Source: Nonomuraea sp. SBT364
GTDB taxonomy: Bacteria > Actinomycetota > Actinomycetes > Streptosporangiales > Streptosporangiaceae
Assembly: GCF_001083785.1 (NCBI RefSeq)
Contig: NZ_LAVL01000005.1
Span: 96,344-160,343 of the forward strand
Length of the DNA stretch: 64,000 bases
Direction of reading: 5' to 3'
Shown here one piece after another: positions 40,696 to 49,357 of the stretch. The notes under the pieces are model-generated. The model was not told the origin of the DNA, searched no databases, and worked only from the letters and a program-made list of their open reading frames with translations. Position numbers and translations under genes: made by a program. Each line of letters begins with the position of its first letter. Within the stretch, counting starts at the first letter, position 1.

Positions 40696-42093
40696 ATGCA
40701 CGCATCCGAACGGCTGACCGGCCGCCCCCTGGGCGTCCTGCTGGTGCTGTGCGGGACGATCTTCCTTGAGGGCATCGACGTGGCCATGCTGAACGTCGCG
40801 CTGCCCGCCATCCGCGCCGACCTCGGCGTGTCCACCAGCATGCTGAGCGGCGTGGTCACCGCGTACGTGCTGGGCTACGGCGGGTTCACGCTGCTCGGCG
40901 GCCGGGCGGCCGACCTGCTGGGCAGGCGGCGGATGTTCCTGTTCTGGCTGGCGGTGTTCCTGGTCTTCTCGGGGCTCGGCGGGTTCGCGAACGAGGGGTG
41001 GGTCCTGCTGGTCGCCAGGTTCGTGACCGGGGTGGCCGCCGGGTTCATGACGCCGGCCGGGCTCTCGTTGATCACCACGTCGTTCGCCGAGGGCAGGCAG
41101 CGCAACAAGGCGCTGCTGATCTACGCCGGGACGGGCGCCGCCGGGTTCGCGCTCGGCCTGGTCATCGGCGGGCTGCTGACGGCGGTCGGCTGGCGGTGGG
41201 TGTTCTTCGCGCCGGTGATCCTGGCCGCGATCATCCTGCTCGTGGCGTTCCCGCTGATCGAGGAGCCCGCCGCGCCGCGTCCGGCCGGCGGCCGCTTCGA
41301 CGTGCCGGGTGCGGTGACCATGACCGGCGGCATGATGCTGCTCGTCTACGGCGTCATACGGCTGGAGCACCCCGGCGAGGGCTGGGGCTGGACCCTCGGG
41401 GCGTTCGCCGGCGCGCTGGCCCTGCTGGCGGCGTTCACGGCCATCGAACGGCGCTCGGCCGACCCGCTGATCCGCCTGGGCGTGCTCAGGTCGGCCCCGC
41501 TGGTGCGCGCGAACGTGGTCGCCGCCCTGCTCACCGCCTCGTTCATGGGCTTCCAGTTCCTCGTCACCCTCTACCTGCAGGAGCTGCGCGGCTGGACGCC
41601 CATCCAGACCGGACTCGCGCTGCTGATCGCCGCCGCCGACGTGCTGCTCGCGCCGACGCTCACCCCCGTGCTGGTCAACCGGTACGGCAACGCCCGGGTG
41701 ATCTTCGGCGGCCTGCTGGCCGGGCTGACGGCGTTCGCGCTGTTCCTCGGCGTCGGGATGGACTGGACCTACGCCGCGATGCTGCCGTCGATGCTGCTCA
41801 TCGGGCTGATGTTCGCCTTCGTGTACGGGCCCGTGACCATCGTGGCGACGGAGGGCATCGCCGAGCACGAGCAGGGGTTGGCCGGCGGGCTGATCAACTC
41901 CTCGTTCCAGTTCGGCGCGGCGCTCGGGCTGTCGATGGTGACGGTGGTCAACGTGGCGGCGCTCGACGGCGGCGCGAGCGGCATCGACGCCATCCGCGCG
42001 GCCCTGGTGGTGCCGGTGACGGCCACGCTGGTCTCGGCGGTCGTGGTCGCCTCCGGGCTGCGCCGCCGGACGCCCGTGCCCGTGGAGGTCTGA
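40696..42093 (+). CDS. MFS transporter, DHA2-type exporter
   Basis: A 465-residue protein with 14 TM helices. Motif D1 region LCGTIFLEGIDVAMLNVALP opens TM1, motif A is GGRAADLLGRRRMFLFWLAV, motif C is GTGAAGFALGLVIGGLLTAV. Short loops and an intact length. The gene is divergently transcribed from its probable HxlR repressor, so induction by a toxic electrophile or drug is plausible. The stop lies two bases from the convergent DNA glycosylase stop. Confidence 0.85.
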   Translation: MHASERLTGRPLGVLLVLCGTIFLEGIDVAMLNVALPAIRADLGVSTSMLSGVVTAYVLGYGGFTLLGGRAADLLGRRRMFLFWLAVFLVFSGLGGFANEGWVLLVARFVTGVAAGFMTPAGLSLITTSFAEGRQRNKALLIYAGTGAAGFALGLVIGGLLTAVGWRWVFFAPVILAAIILLVAFPLIEEPAAPRPAGGRFDVPGAVTMTGGMMLLVYGVIRLEHPGEGWGWTLGAFAGALALLAAFTAIERRSADPLIRLGVLRSAPLVRANVVAALLTASFMGFQFLVTLYLQELRGWTPIQTGLALLIAAADVLLAPTLTPVLVNRYGNARVIFGGLLAGLTAFALFLGVGMDWTYAAMLPSMLLIGLMFAFVYGPVTIVATEGIAEHEQGLAGGLINSSFQFGAALGLSMVTVVNVAALDGGASGIDAIRAALVVPVTATLVSAVVVASGLRRRTPVPVEV

Positions 42094-42094
42094 C

Positions 42095-42973
42095 TCACTT
42101 CAGCAGCTTGGACAGGCGGCGGTCGGCCAGCGGCTTGCCGCCCGTCTGGCAGGTCGGACAGTATTGCAGCGAGGAGTCGGCGAAGGACACCTCGCGGATC
42201 GTGTCGCCGCACACGTCGCAGGGCTGGCCGGCCCGGTTGTGCACGCGCAGGCCGGACTTCTTCTCGGCCTTGAGGTCCTTGGCCGCCAGCCCGCGCGCCC
42301 GCTCGACGGCCTCGCGCAGCGTGGTGACGATGGCCTCGTGCAGGTCGGCGATCTGGGCGTCGGTCAGCGACGAAGCGATCTTGAACGGGGACATCCTGGC
42401 GGCGTGCAGCACCTCGTCGGAGTAGGCGTTGCCGATGCCGGCGATCACCTTCTGGTCGCGGAGCAGGCCCTTGATCTGGGTACGGTTGCCGCCCACGATG
42501 GCCTTGAGCGCGTCGACGGTGAAGGTGTCGGCGAGCGGATCGGGGCCGAGGGCGGCGACGCCGGGCACGTCGTCCGGATTTTTCGTGACATAGACGGCCA
42601 GGCGCTTCTGCGTCCCCGCCTCGGTCAACTCGAACCCGGGCGCCAGGCCCAGTTCGTCGGGCGCCAGCCGCACCCGGACCGCCAGCGGCCCCTTGCCCGG
42701 CCGCACCGGCTTGGCGCCCGACAGGTCGTCCCGCCAGCGCAGCCAGCCCGCCCGGGCCAGGTGGATGACCAGGTGCAGCCCGTCACAGTCGAAGTCGAGG
42801 AACTTGCCGTGCCTCGACACGCTGGTGATGGTCAGCCCGCCGAGCGCGGTGACCGGCGGATCGAACGTCTTGAGCGCCTGGATGGCCACCACGTCGACGC
42901 CCAGCACGGCGCGGCCCACCGCCCGCTCCCGCAGGAAGGCGGCGAGCGATTCGACTTCGGGAAGTTCCGGCAT
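42095..42973 (-). CDS. Fpg/Nei-family DNA glycosylase
   Basis: A 292-residue base-excision repair enzyme. The start MPELPEVESLAAFLRERAVG exposes the catalytic P2 and E3. H2TH domain around TQIKGLLRDQKVIAGIGNAY; C-terminal zinc finger VCGDTIREVSFADSSLQYCP with CDVC and CPTC cysteines. The N-terminal Pro-Glu and zinc finger are both complete. Lesion preference (8-oxoG versus oxidised pyrimidines) is not resolved; sequence between motifs is of the actinobacterial Fpg2/Nei type. Confidence 0.9.
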   Translation of the reverse strand: MPELPEVESLAAFLRERAVGRAVLGVDVVAIQALKTFDPPVTALGGLTITSVSRHGKFLDFDCDGLHLVIHLARAGWLRWRDDLSGAKPVRPGKGPLAVRVRLAPDELGLAPGFELTEAGTQKRLAVYVTKNPDDVPGVAALGPDPLADTFTVDALKAIVGGNRTQIKGLLRDQKVIAGIGNAYSDEVLHAARMSPFKIASSLTDAQIADLHEAIVTTLREAVERARGLAAKDLKAEKKSGLRVHNRAGQPCDVCGDTIREVSFADSSLQYCPTCQTGGKPLADRRLSKLLK

Positions 42974-42991
42974 GTCACCAGAGTACGATTC

Positions 42992-43012
42992 CCGTCCACA
43001 GGCTGTGGACGG
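42992..43012. terminator. inverted repeat between tenA and the glycosylase gene
   Basis: CCGTCCACA (42992-43000) and TGTGGACGG (43004-43012) are perfect 9-bp arms with a 3-base loop directly after the tenA stop (43013-43015). It could terminate tenA. GTCCACA also resembles actinobacterial DnaA boxes. Confidence 0.5.
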
Positions 43013-43618
43013 TTACGGCACGTCCCAGAACGCCAGCTCGTGCGCCATGCCCTCGGTGAACATCGCCTCTGCCCGATCCGGGTCGGGATCGGCCTCGTCG
43101 ATCATCTCCGCGATCCTGGCCGCCAGCGCCGCGAACCCAGGATCGGCGTAGGTGTCGACCCACGCCCGGTAGCGCGGCTCCGCGGGCGGGTTCGCGGCCA
43201 GGATCCGGCCCAGCGTCGAATACCCCCACATACACGGATACAGGGCGGCGAGTCCTTCCCCGTACGAACGCGCGGACTCCAGCAGGAACGCCGTGTAGGC
43301 TGCGCACGCCGGCCCCTTGCGCGCCCCGTCGAGGTCCGCGCCGAACCCGGCCGACAGCGACCGGTGCAGGTCGAGCTCCTCGTGGAAGGTCGCGTGCGCC
43401 AGGTCCACCAGATCGCCCAGATGCCCGTCGGGCGCCTGCCACGCCAGCCGGGCGAACACCCGCACGTAGTCCATCAGGAACAGGTAGTCCTGCTCCAGCC
43501 ACGACCTGAACACCGGCTCGGGCAGGTCGCCGCGCCCGATGCCCACCACCGTGGGATGGGCGAGCTGGGCCTCCAGCAGCGGCCGGCCGATCGCGTGCAA
43601 CTTCTCGGAGATAGCCAT
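43013..43618 (-). CDS. tenA: TenA/thiaminase II family protein
   Basis: A 201-residue all-helical enzyme. EPVFRSWLEQDYLFLMDYVR and the C129 region ALYPCMWGYSTLGRI are the signatures; C129 in PCMWGY corresponds to the catalytic cysteine of thiaminase II. It hydrolyses aminopyrimidine to HMP in thiamine salvage. The start MAISEKLH at 43618 avoids overlap with the divergent GOLPH3-like gene; an upstream in-frame start at 43648 is possible. A TPP-riboswitch HMP permease gene lies 4.6 kb away. Confidence 0.88.
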   Translation of the reverse strand: MAISEKLHAIGRPLLEAQLAHPTVVGIGRGDLPEPVFRSWLEQDYLFLMDYVRVFARLAWQAPDGHLGDLVDLAHATFHEELDLHRSLSAGFGADLDGARKGPACAAYTAFLLESARSYGEGLAALYPCMWGYSTLGRILAANPPAEPRYRAWVDTYADPGFAALAARIAEMIDEADPDPDRAEAMFTEGMAHELAFWDVP

Positions 43619-43647
43619 GGCCGGAACGTTAGTGTCGAAGGATGGCA

Positions 43648-44283
43648 ATGACGATCGCGGAAGAGATCCTCCTTCTCGCCCACAGCGAGGACGACGGCAA
43701 ACAGATCATCACCTCCATGCAGCTCGACCCCGCGCTCGGCGGCGCCCTCCTGGCCGAGCTGGCGATCAGCGAACGCGTCCGGCTGACCGACAAGAAGGTC
43801 CAGGTGATCGACACCACACCGCTCGGCGACAAGGAGCTCGACGCCGCACTCACCACGATCGCCGAGGGCAAGCAGCGCAAGGCCGCCTCGTGGGTGCAGC
43901 AGCTGCAGTCGGGCAAGCTCCGCACCCGCCTGCTCACCCGGCTCGCCCGGGCCGGGGTGCTGGCCGAGGAGCGCGCCAAGGTGCTCGGGCTGTTCCCCAC
44001 GACGCGCTGGCCGGAGGCCGACGGCCGGGCCGAGGCGGAGATCCGCGAACGCGTCGCCGCCGCGCTGGGCGGGGCCGAACCGTCGGCGCGCACCGCCGTG
44101 CTCGTCGCCGTCATGCACGCCGCCAAGCTCGACCGCAAGGCGTTCCCCGGAGCCGACAGGGCGCGCGTCAAGGAGATCTCCGAAGGCGCCTGGGCGGCCG
44201 AGGCCGTGGCTCAGACGATCGCGGCCGTCAACGCGGCCGTGGCGGTCGCCGTCACCGCGGCCACCGTCACGGCCACGAGCTGA
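43648..44283 (+). CDS. GPP34/GOLPH3-family phosphoprotein
   Basis: A 211-residue helical protein. MTIAEEILLLAHSEDDGKQI, then DPALGGALLAELAISERVRL and VWQ-type helices with GVLAEERAKVLGLFPTTRWP match the VPS74/GOLPH3 fold, in eukaryotes a PI4P-binding Golgi protein; bacterial members are common in Streptomyces and unstudied. GAAGG lies 6 bases before ATG 43648, which is preferred over 43642. Possible membrane-phosphoinositide role is inference. Confidence 0.85.
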   Translation: MTIAEEILLLAHSEDDGKQIITSMQLDPALGGALLAELAISERVRLTDKKVQVIDTTPLGDKELDAALTTIAEGKQRKAASWVQQLQSGKLRTRLLTRLARAGVLAEERAKVLGLFPTTRWPEADGRAEAEIRERVAAALGGAEPSARTAVLVAVMHAAKLDRKAFPGADRARVKEISEGAWAAEAVAQTIAAVNAAVAVAVTAATVTATS

Positions 44284-44287
44284 CCCG

Positions 44288-45580
44288 TCAGTTCGCGTCG
44301 ATGATGTCCTTGGGCACCGGCTTGTCCGCCTTGAGGGCGTCGAACAGCGCCAGCGCCTTGGTCCGGTCCCACTTGACGGCGGTGCCGCCGCCCGCGATCT
44401 CGTTGCCGCCGAACGGCACGACCGTCGTCACCGGGCTGTCCCCCATCGCGAGCCCCAGCGACAGCATGTCGAACACGCCGGTGCCGGTGTCGACCGCTAC
44501 GGCGTCGGTGGCGCTCATGGCCAGCGGGATCGAGGTGAACGGGTTGATCAGGACACCCGGGCTGGCGGCCTTCTTGACCACCGCGCCGAGGAACTGGCGC
44601 TGCCGCTTGGTCCGCTCGAAGTCGGGCAGCGCGCCGCCCTTGCGGGTGCGGACGTAGCCGAGCGCCTGCCCGCCGGTGAGCGTCTGGGGACCCTTCTTGA
44701 GCTTCAGGCCCGCCTTGGGGTCGTTGACGGCGGCACGCACGTTGATCTCCACGCCGCCGACCGCGTCGACGATGTCCACGAAACCGGCGAACCCGATCTC
44801 CATGTAGTTGTCGATGCGCAGGCCGGTGACGTTCTCGACGGTCCGCACCAGCAGCTTGGGCCCGCCGATCGCGTAGGCGGCGTTGAGCTTGTTGCGGCCC
44901 TGGCCGGGGATGGTGACGGCGGAGTCGCGCGGCAGGCTGACCAGCGTGGGCCGGTCGCTGCCCTCGGGCAGGTGCAGCAGCATCATGGAGTCGGTGCGCT
45001 GGCCCGCGCTGCGGCCGGTGGCGAGCTTGCGGCGCTGGGCCGCCGTCAGGCCCTTGCGGCTGTCGGAGCCGACCAGCAGCCAGTTGGTGCCCGGCGTGTC
45101 GGCGGGGCGGCCCTCGTACTCGTCGAGCACGCCGTCGATGCCGGACAGCCTGCCGTCGATCCAGAAGAGCATCCCGACGGCCGTGACGAGCAGCACCACC
45201 AGGACCGACGCGATGATCGTGATGATCAGGCGCCGGCGCGGCTTCCTGGGGCGCGAGGGGCCCGAGGACCCCGAGCGCCCCGATGGTCCCGACGGCCCCG
45301 AAGGTCCGGAGGGCGCGGCGTCCGCGGAACGCCCGCGCAGCGGCCTGATCGGGCTGTTGCCCGGCCGCTGCTTGCCATACACCCGCGAGGAGCCCTTGCG
45401 GGGCTCTCCCTGCGGCGGCTGGTTGACCCTGGTCGCCTCGTCGGCGCCCGGGATCGGCCGCCCCTGCGGGAACTGGTGCGCCGGTGCTCCCGCCGCGCGC
45501 AACCCGTCGTCATGCCGGGGAGGCAGCGGGCGGCCGTCACCTGGCGAGCGCATGGCCCGCGTCCGGTCGTCCTCAGACAC
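44288..45580 (-). CDS. LytR-CpsA-Psr (LCP) family cell-wall glycopolymer transferase
   Basis: A 430-residue membrane protein. Residues ~1-125 are a disordered cytoplasmic region, Pro/Ser/Gly-rich with GPSGPSGPSGRSGSSGPSRP, then one TM helix (LIITIIASVLVVLLVTAVGM). The LCP domain follows: NWLLVGSDSRKGLTAAQRRK, RTDSMMLLHLPEGSDRPTLV, LPRDSAVTIPGQGRNKLNAA, and RKGGALPDFERTKRQRQFL with catalytic arginines. It transfers teichoic acid or arabinogalactan-type polymers to peptidoglycan. GTG start 45580 with AAGGGAAGAAG upstream. Confidence 0.9.
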   Translation of the reverse strand: MSEDDRTRAMRSPGDGRPLPPRHDDGLRAAGAPAHQFPQGRPIPGADEATRVNQPPQGEPRKGSSRVYGKQRPGNSPIRPLRGRSADAAPSGPSGPSGPSGRSGSSGPSRPRKPRRRLIITIIASVLVVLLVTAVGMLFWIDGRLSGIDGVLDEYEGRPADTPGTNWLLVGSDSRKGLTAAQRRKLATGRSAGQRTDSMMLLHLPEGSDRPTLVSLPRDSAVTIPGQGRNKLNAAYAIGGPKLLVRTVENVTGLRIDNYMEIGFAGFVDIVDAVGGVEINVRAAVNDPKAGLKLKKGPQTLTGGQALGYVRTRKGGALPDFERTKRQRQFLGAVVKKAASPGVLINPFTSIPLAMSATDAVAVDTGTGVFDMLSLGLAMGDSPVTTVVPFGGNEIAGGGTAVKWDRTKALALFDALKADKPVPKDIIDAN

Positions 45581-45827
45581 GTGGTTTCTTCTTCCCTTCG
45601 CTTGACATAGACGCTACGTCGATCGCCCCACCAGTGCAGACTTCTCGCCAAGGAATTCCTACGGAAAAGTACGCGTAACGCGCTCCTGGCCCCCCTCCGG
45701 AAACACAGACGCCATCAGCGTCGTTAGGTTTATGGACGACCTCTATCGAAGGGAAGATCGTGTCCGCTCCGGACTCATGGAGTATTCGCCCGTGCTTGAG
45801 CACGGGTACCCCTGAGAGCTCGCAACG
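45581..45827. other. 247-bp divergent intergenic region with a hairpin
   Basis: It contains the promoters of the LCP gene and the CNNM/CorC operon. CCCGTGCT (45789-45796) and AGCACGGG (45799-45806) form a perfect 8-bp stem with a 2-base loop 21 bases before the GTG, so it may influence translation. No gene is supported here. Confidence 0.45.
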
Positions 45828-47174
45828 GTGAGCGCCTATCTGGGCCTCCTGGCCCTCTTCCTGCTCACGGCCGCGACCGGCTACTTCGTCGCCCAGGAGT
45901 TCGCCTTCGTCGCCGCCGACCGGGGTGTCCTGCGCGAGCAGGCCGCCGCCGGCGATCCGGCCGCCGAGAAGGCGCTCCGGGTCACCTCACGCCTGTCGTT
46001 CATGTTGTCGGGCGCTCAGCTCGGCATCACCGTCACCGCGCTGCTGGTCGGCTTCCTGGCCGAGCCCGCCATCGCGGTGCTCGTACGCCCCTGGCTGACC
46101 GAGGCCGGGCTGTCCGAGACGCTGATCACCGGCCTGTCCGTGGCCATCGGCGTGTTCGTGGCGACCATCGTGCAGATGGTGCTCGGCGAGCTGGCTCCCA
46201 AGAACCTGGGCATCGCCAGGCCCGAGCCGGTGGCCAAGTTCCTGGCCGGTTCCACGCTGGCCTACCTGGCCGTCGTCGGCCCCGTCATCCGCCTGTTCGA
46301 CTCGGCGGCCACCGGGCTGCTCAGGAAGGTCGGCATCGAGCCCGTCGAGGAGGTGGAGCATGGCGCCACGCCCGAGGAGCTCTCGCGCATCATCGAGGAG
46401 TCGACCGAGGCCGGCGAGCTGCCGCCGCGCCTGTCGGAGCTGCTGGAGCGGGCACTGGAGTTCGGCGACCACACGGCCGAGGAGATCATGGTGCCGCGCC
46501 CCCGGGTGGTCGCGTTGCGCTCCTCGCAGCCCATCTCCGAGCTCGTGGAGACCATGCGCGAATGCGGCCACTCCCGTTACCCGGTGCTCGGCGCCGACGG
46601 CGACGTGCTGGGCGTGACCGGCGTGCGCGAACTGCTCGCCTCCGGGCTCGACGAGGGCCGCGTCGCGGCCATCACCCGGCCGCCGGTGCTGGTCCCCGAC
46701 TCGCTGCCGCTGCCCGCGGTGCTCGACCGGATGCGGGTGGCCAAGGACGACATCGCGTGCGTCATCGACGAGTACGGCGGCCTCGCGGGCGTCGTCACCG
46801 TCGAGGACCTGGCCGAGGAACTGGTCGGCGAGCTCGTCGACGAGAACGACCCCGACCCGGTCGGCGCGGTCGAGCAGGCCGGCGGCGTCTGGGAGGTGCC
46901 CGGACGGCTCCGGCTGGACGAGGTCGAGCGCGCCACCGGCGTCGCGCTGCCCGAGAGCGACGACTACGACACGCTCGGCGGGCTCATCCTGGCCAAGCTC
47001 GGCCGGATGCCGGAGGCGGGTGACACGGTGACGGTCGAGACCATCCCCGAGGCCGACCCGTTCGCCGAGGACGCCGAGCCGCCCCTGGCGGAGCTGACCG
47101 TGATGTCGCTCAACCGCCGCGTGCCCGAATGGGTACGGCTGGCCCCGGTCCGGCACGCGGAGGCGGCCCGATGA
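45828..47174 (+). CDS. hemolysin-III-type CNNM/CorC membrane protein (upstream of pair)
   Basis: A 448-residue protein: CNNM (DUF21) domain with three or four TM helices (1-195; FLLTAATGYFVAQEFAFVAA, GALVGF...QMVLGELAPKNLGIA), tandem CBS domains (about 215-335; HTAEEIMVPRPRVVALR and KDDIACVIDEYGGLAGVVTV) and a C-terminal CorC_HlyC transporter-associated domain (VWEVPGRLRLDEVERATGVA). Such proteins mediate Mg2+/Co2+ efflux. The stop overlaps the next start by ATGA. GTG start. Confidence 0.88.
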   Translation: MSAYLGLLALFLLTAATGYFVAQEFAFVAADRGVLREQAAAGDPAAEKALRVTSRLSFMLSGAQLGITVTALLVGFLAEPAIAVLVRPWLTEAGLSETLITGLSVAIGVFVATIVQMVLGELAPKNLGIARPEPVAKFLAGSTLAYLAVVGPVIRLFDSAATGLLRKVGIEPVEEVEHGATPEELSRIIEESTEAGELPPRLSELLERALEFGDHTAEEIMVPRPRVVALRSSQPISELVETMRECGHSRYPVLGADGDVLGVTGVRELLASGLDEGRVAAITRPPVLVPDSLPLPAVLDRMRVAKDDIACVIDEYGGLAGVVTVEDLAEELVGELVDENDPDPVGAVEQAGGVWEVPGRLRLDEVERATGVALPESDDYDTLGGLILAKLGRMPEAGDTVTVETIPEADPFAEDAEPPLAELTVMSLNRRVPEWVRLAPVRHAEAAR

Positions 47175-48187
47175 CGATGATCCTCATCAGCCTCGCGCTG
47201 CTGGCCTTCAACGCGCTGTTCGTGGCGGCCGAGTTCGCCTTCGTCTCCTCGCGCCGGCACCGGCTGGAGGAGATGGCGGGCGGCGGCAACCGTTTGGTCA
47301 GGGTCGCCGCCAGGTCCGCCGTGGGCGGCAGCCGCCAGCTCTCGCTCATGCTGGCCGGCGCCCAGCTCGGCATCACGCTGTGCACGCTGGGCCTCGGACA
47401 GGTCACCGAACCGGCCATCGAGCACTACCTTGAGCCGGTCTTCGCCGCCATCGGCGTGCCGGAGGCGCTGCGGATGCCGATCGCGCTGACGCTGGCGCTG
47501 GCGCTGGTCACGTTCCTGCACATGGTGGTGGGCGAGATGGCGCCCAAGTCGTGGGCGCTCACCCACCCCGAGCGGGCGGCGCTGCTGCTCACGCTGCCGT
47601 TCCGGGCCTTCACCTGGGTGATGCGGCCGCTGCTGTCGTCGCTCAACGGCCTGACGAACCTGCTGCTGCGCCTGTTCGGCGTGCGGCCGCGCGACGAGCT
47701 GGCCACCACCAGGACGCCCCGCCAGCTCGCCATGCTGGTCGGCGAGTCGGGCCGGATGGGCCTGCTCGACCGCGAGGAGCACGACCTGCTGACCAGGGCG
47801 CTGCGGTTCGAGGCCGAGGGCATCGAGCGGCTGATGGTGCCGATCGACCAGGTCGTCAGCGTGGCGCCGTCGGCGGGCACCGCCGAGATCCGGGAGGCGG
47901 CCGCGCGCAGCGGGCACCTGAGGCTGCTCGTGAGCACGCCCGGCGGCGTCGAGGGCGTCCTGCACGCCCGTGACGCCCTCCTGGAGCCCGGCCGCACCGC
48001 CGGGGAGCTCGCCCGGCCGGTGCCGCGCCTGGAGTGCGTCACGCAGGTGCCCGAGGCCGTCACGGCGCTCCAGGAGGCCCGCGCGCACCTGGCGCTGGTC
48101 ACCGGGGCGGGTGGCGCCGTCATCGGCATGGTGAGCCTGACCGACCTGCTCGGCCAGCTCCTCGACACGAGGGCCCTGGCCGCCTGA
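47171..48187 (+). CDS. CNNM/CorC membrane protein without C-terminal HlyC domain
   Basis: A 338-residue protein with a CNNM domain (AFNALFVAAEFAFVSSRRHR, LAGAQLGITLCTLGLGQVTE, MVVGEMAPKSWALTHPERAA) and CBS pair (about 225-330; IERLMVPIDQVVSVAPSAGT). It ends after the second CBS, lacking the CorC_HlyC domain of the upstream protein. The ATGA overlap (47171-47174) couples the two; such pairs probably form heteromers. Mg2+ efflux is the likely activity. Confidence 0.87.
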   Translation: MTMILISLALLAFNALFVAAEFAFVSSRRHRLEEMAGGGNRLVRVAARSAVGGSRQLSLMLAGAQLGITLCTLGLGQVTEPAIEHYLEPVFAAIGVPEALRMPIALTLALALVTFLHMVVGEMAPKSWALTHPERAALLLTLPFRAFTWVMRPLLSSLNGLTNLLLRLFGVRPRDELATTRTPRQLAMLVGESGRMGLLDREEHDLLTRALRFEAEGIERLMVPIDQVVSVAPSAGTAEIREAAARSGHLRLLVSTPGGVEGVLHARDALLEPGRTAGELARPVPRLECVTQVPEAVTALQEARAHLALVTGAGGAVIGMVSLTDLLGQLLDTRALAA

Positions 48188-48195
48188 CCGACGAT

Positions 48196-48221
48196 GCCCG
48201 GCCGGTTCCGACCGGCCGGGC
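48196..48221 (+). terminator. intrinsic terminator-like hairpin after the CNNM operon
   Basis: GCCCGGCCGGT (48196-48206) and ACCGGCCGGGC (48211-48221) are perfect 11-bp arms around TCCG-type loop, 9 bases after the stop; the tail GTCATT is only weakly T-rich. Confidence 0.7.
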
Positions 48222-48232
48222 GTCATTGGTCG

Positions 48233-48265
48233 TTGACGAGTTGTCCGCGTATGTCAAGCTGACAA
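48233..48265. promoter_or_regulatory. overlapping dyads before the TetR gene
   Basis: TTGAC (48233-48237) with GTCAA (48253-48257), and TTGTC (48241-48245) with GACAA (48261-48265), are two interleaved inverted repeats offset by 8 bp and ending 2 bases before the GTG. They could be autoregulatory operator sites bound by two dimers. Confidence 0.4.
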
Positions 48266-48267
48266 CC

Positions 48268-48948
48268 GTGGGAGTGAACGAGCTCGAACGCGAGCAGGCG
48301 ATCCTGGACGCGGCGGCCGGCCTGCTGCTGCGCCTGGGCTACAACAAACTGACGATGGGCGACGTCGCCGAGGCCGTGGATCTGCACCGGGGCCTGGTCT
48401 ACCTGTGTTTCAAGTCCAAGGACGAGCTGGTCGAGGCGGTCCTGGTCCGCGAGCTGGACCGTTACGCCGAGACCTGGCGCGCGCGGGTCGAGGCCGATCC
48501 GCGCGGCGGCGACGTGGCCGGCGTCTACCGGGCGATGGTCCACGTGCTCAAGACCCTGCCGCTGGCATCCGCGATCAGCGCCAGGGACCCGGAGGTCTTC
48601 GGCAAATACCTCCGCAAGCCCGGCAGCCTGTTCGCCACCCGGCCCAACACCTTCGGCATGCGCGAGTTCCTCCTGCTGATGCGGGAGGCGGGCACTCTGC
48701 GTCCCGAGGTCGACATCAGGGCGCTGGCGTTCATCCTGGACGCGCTCACGCCCGCCCTGCGCCACGTCTTCCTGACGCGGGGCGAGCCTGACCAGCCGTC
48801 GGCCGAGGAGGTGCTGGAGACGCTGGCGGACCTGCTCGGCCGCGCCCTGACGCCGCCCGACGCCACTCTCGCCACCGGCAAGGCGGCCCTGCTGGACGGC
48901 CTGGACCAGATACACGCCGCGGGCTCTCGTGAGGGAGCCGGATCGTGA
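48268..48948 (+). CDS. TetR-family transcriptional regulator
   Basis: About 226 residues. The N-terminal HTH has EREQAILDAAAGLLLRLGYN then KLTMGDVAEAVDLHRGLVYL with CFKSKDELVEAVLVREL, typical TetR/AcrR helices 1-4; the ligand domain is all-helical (about 60-210). GTG 48268 or the GTG two codons later may be the start; neither has a strong signal. Two overlapping dyads directly upstream (TTGAC/GTCAA, TTGTC/GACAA) suggest autoregulation. No other target gene is adjacent, so its effector is unknown. Confidence 0.82.
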   Translation: MGVNELEREQAILDAAAGLLLRLGYNKLTMGDVAEAVDLHRGLVYLCFKSKDELVEAVLVRELDRYAETWRARVEADPRGGDVAGVYRAMVHVLKTLPLASAISARDPEVFGKYLRKPGSLFATRPNTFGMREFLLLMREAGTLRPEVDIRALAFILDALTPALRHVFLTRGEPDQPSAEEVLETLADLLGRALTPPDATLATGKAALLDGLDQIHAAGSREGAGS

Positions 48949-49201
48949 CCGGCCCTCTCGTCGCGGCCGGCCCCCCGGCGCCCCCCGGGCTTCCGCGCCG
49001 CCTGGTCCGCCTGACCGACGCCGCGACGCGCCCGGCGTCCGCCTGCGCGGCCCGTACTCGGTGGGCACTTCGATTGGCTCGGCTCTATCGGACTGAATGT
49101 GCGTTAAATCACGCAAGCCACCCGAAAGTGATCTGAAAGTGGGGAGATCTAGCGTCATCCCTGCGGAAAGCGGCCGCTTCTACCAGCCTGTGAGAAAGAA
49201 G
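48949..49201. other. 253-bp region without a supported gene
   Basis: A 63-codon frame (48945-49136) is Pro/Ala/Arg-rich with no ribosome-binding site and is not accepted as a gene. A perfect palindrome AAGCGGCCGCTT lies at 49168-49179. The more AT-rich part around 49085-49145 may include promoter elements, but none is convincing. Confidence 0.4.
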
Positions 49202-49229
49202 TAGCCCCGGCTCTTGCCAACCGGGGCTA
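49202..49229 (-). terminator. terminator of tRNA-Leu
   Basis: TAGCCCCGG (49202-49210) and CCGGGGCTA (49221-49229) form a perfect 9-bp stem with a 10-base loop. On the minus strand the stem is followed by CTTCTTTCT, a T-rich tail, 46 bases after the tRNA 3' end. Confidence 0.7.
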
Positions 49230-49274
49230 TCTTTCGCCAGTGTGGGTCTGCCGATTTCATCGGTAAGACCGAGG

Positions 49275-49357
49275 TGGGCGAGGAGGGATTTGAACCCTCA
49301 CGTCCTTTCGGACACACGGACCTGAACCGTGCGCGTCTGCCGTTCCGCCACCCGCCC
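49275..49357 (-). tRNA. tRNA-Leu (anticodon CAG)
   Basis: The minus strand reads GGGCGGGTGGCGGAACGG at the 5' end; acceptor GGGCGGG pairs with CTCGCCC (one G-T), discriminator A. Anticodon stem CACGG/CCGTG flanks loop TTCAGGT with anticodon CAG (complement of 49322-49324). A long variable arm (TGTCCGAAAGGACG) and T-loop GGGTTCAAATCCC are present. CCA is not encoded. The same tRNA sits by fhaA in mycobacteria (leuT). Confidence 0.95.

Noticed and set aside
45573..45803. 76-codon minus-strand frame in the LCP/CNNM intergenic region
   Set aside because: No ribosome-binding site, overlaps the LCP start and promoter region; unlikely protein.
48945..49136. 63-codon frame overlapping the TetR stop
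   Set aside because: Pro/Ala/Arg-rich, no ribosome-binding site, no TM or domain; looks like GC shadow.
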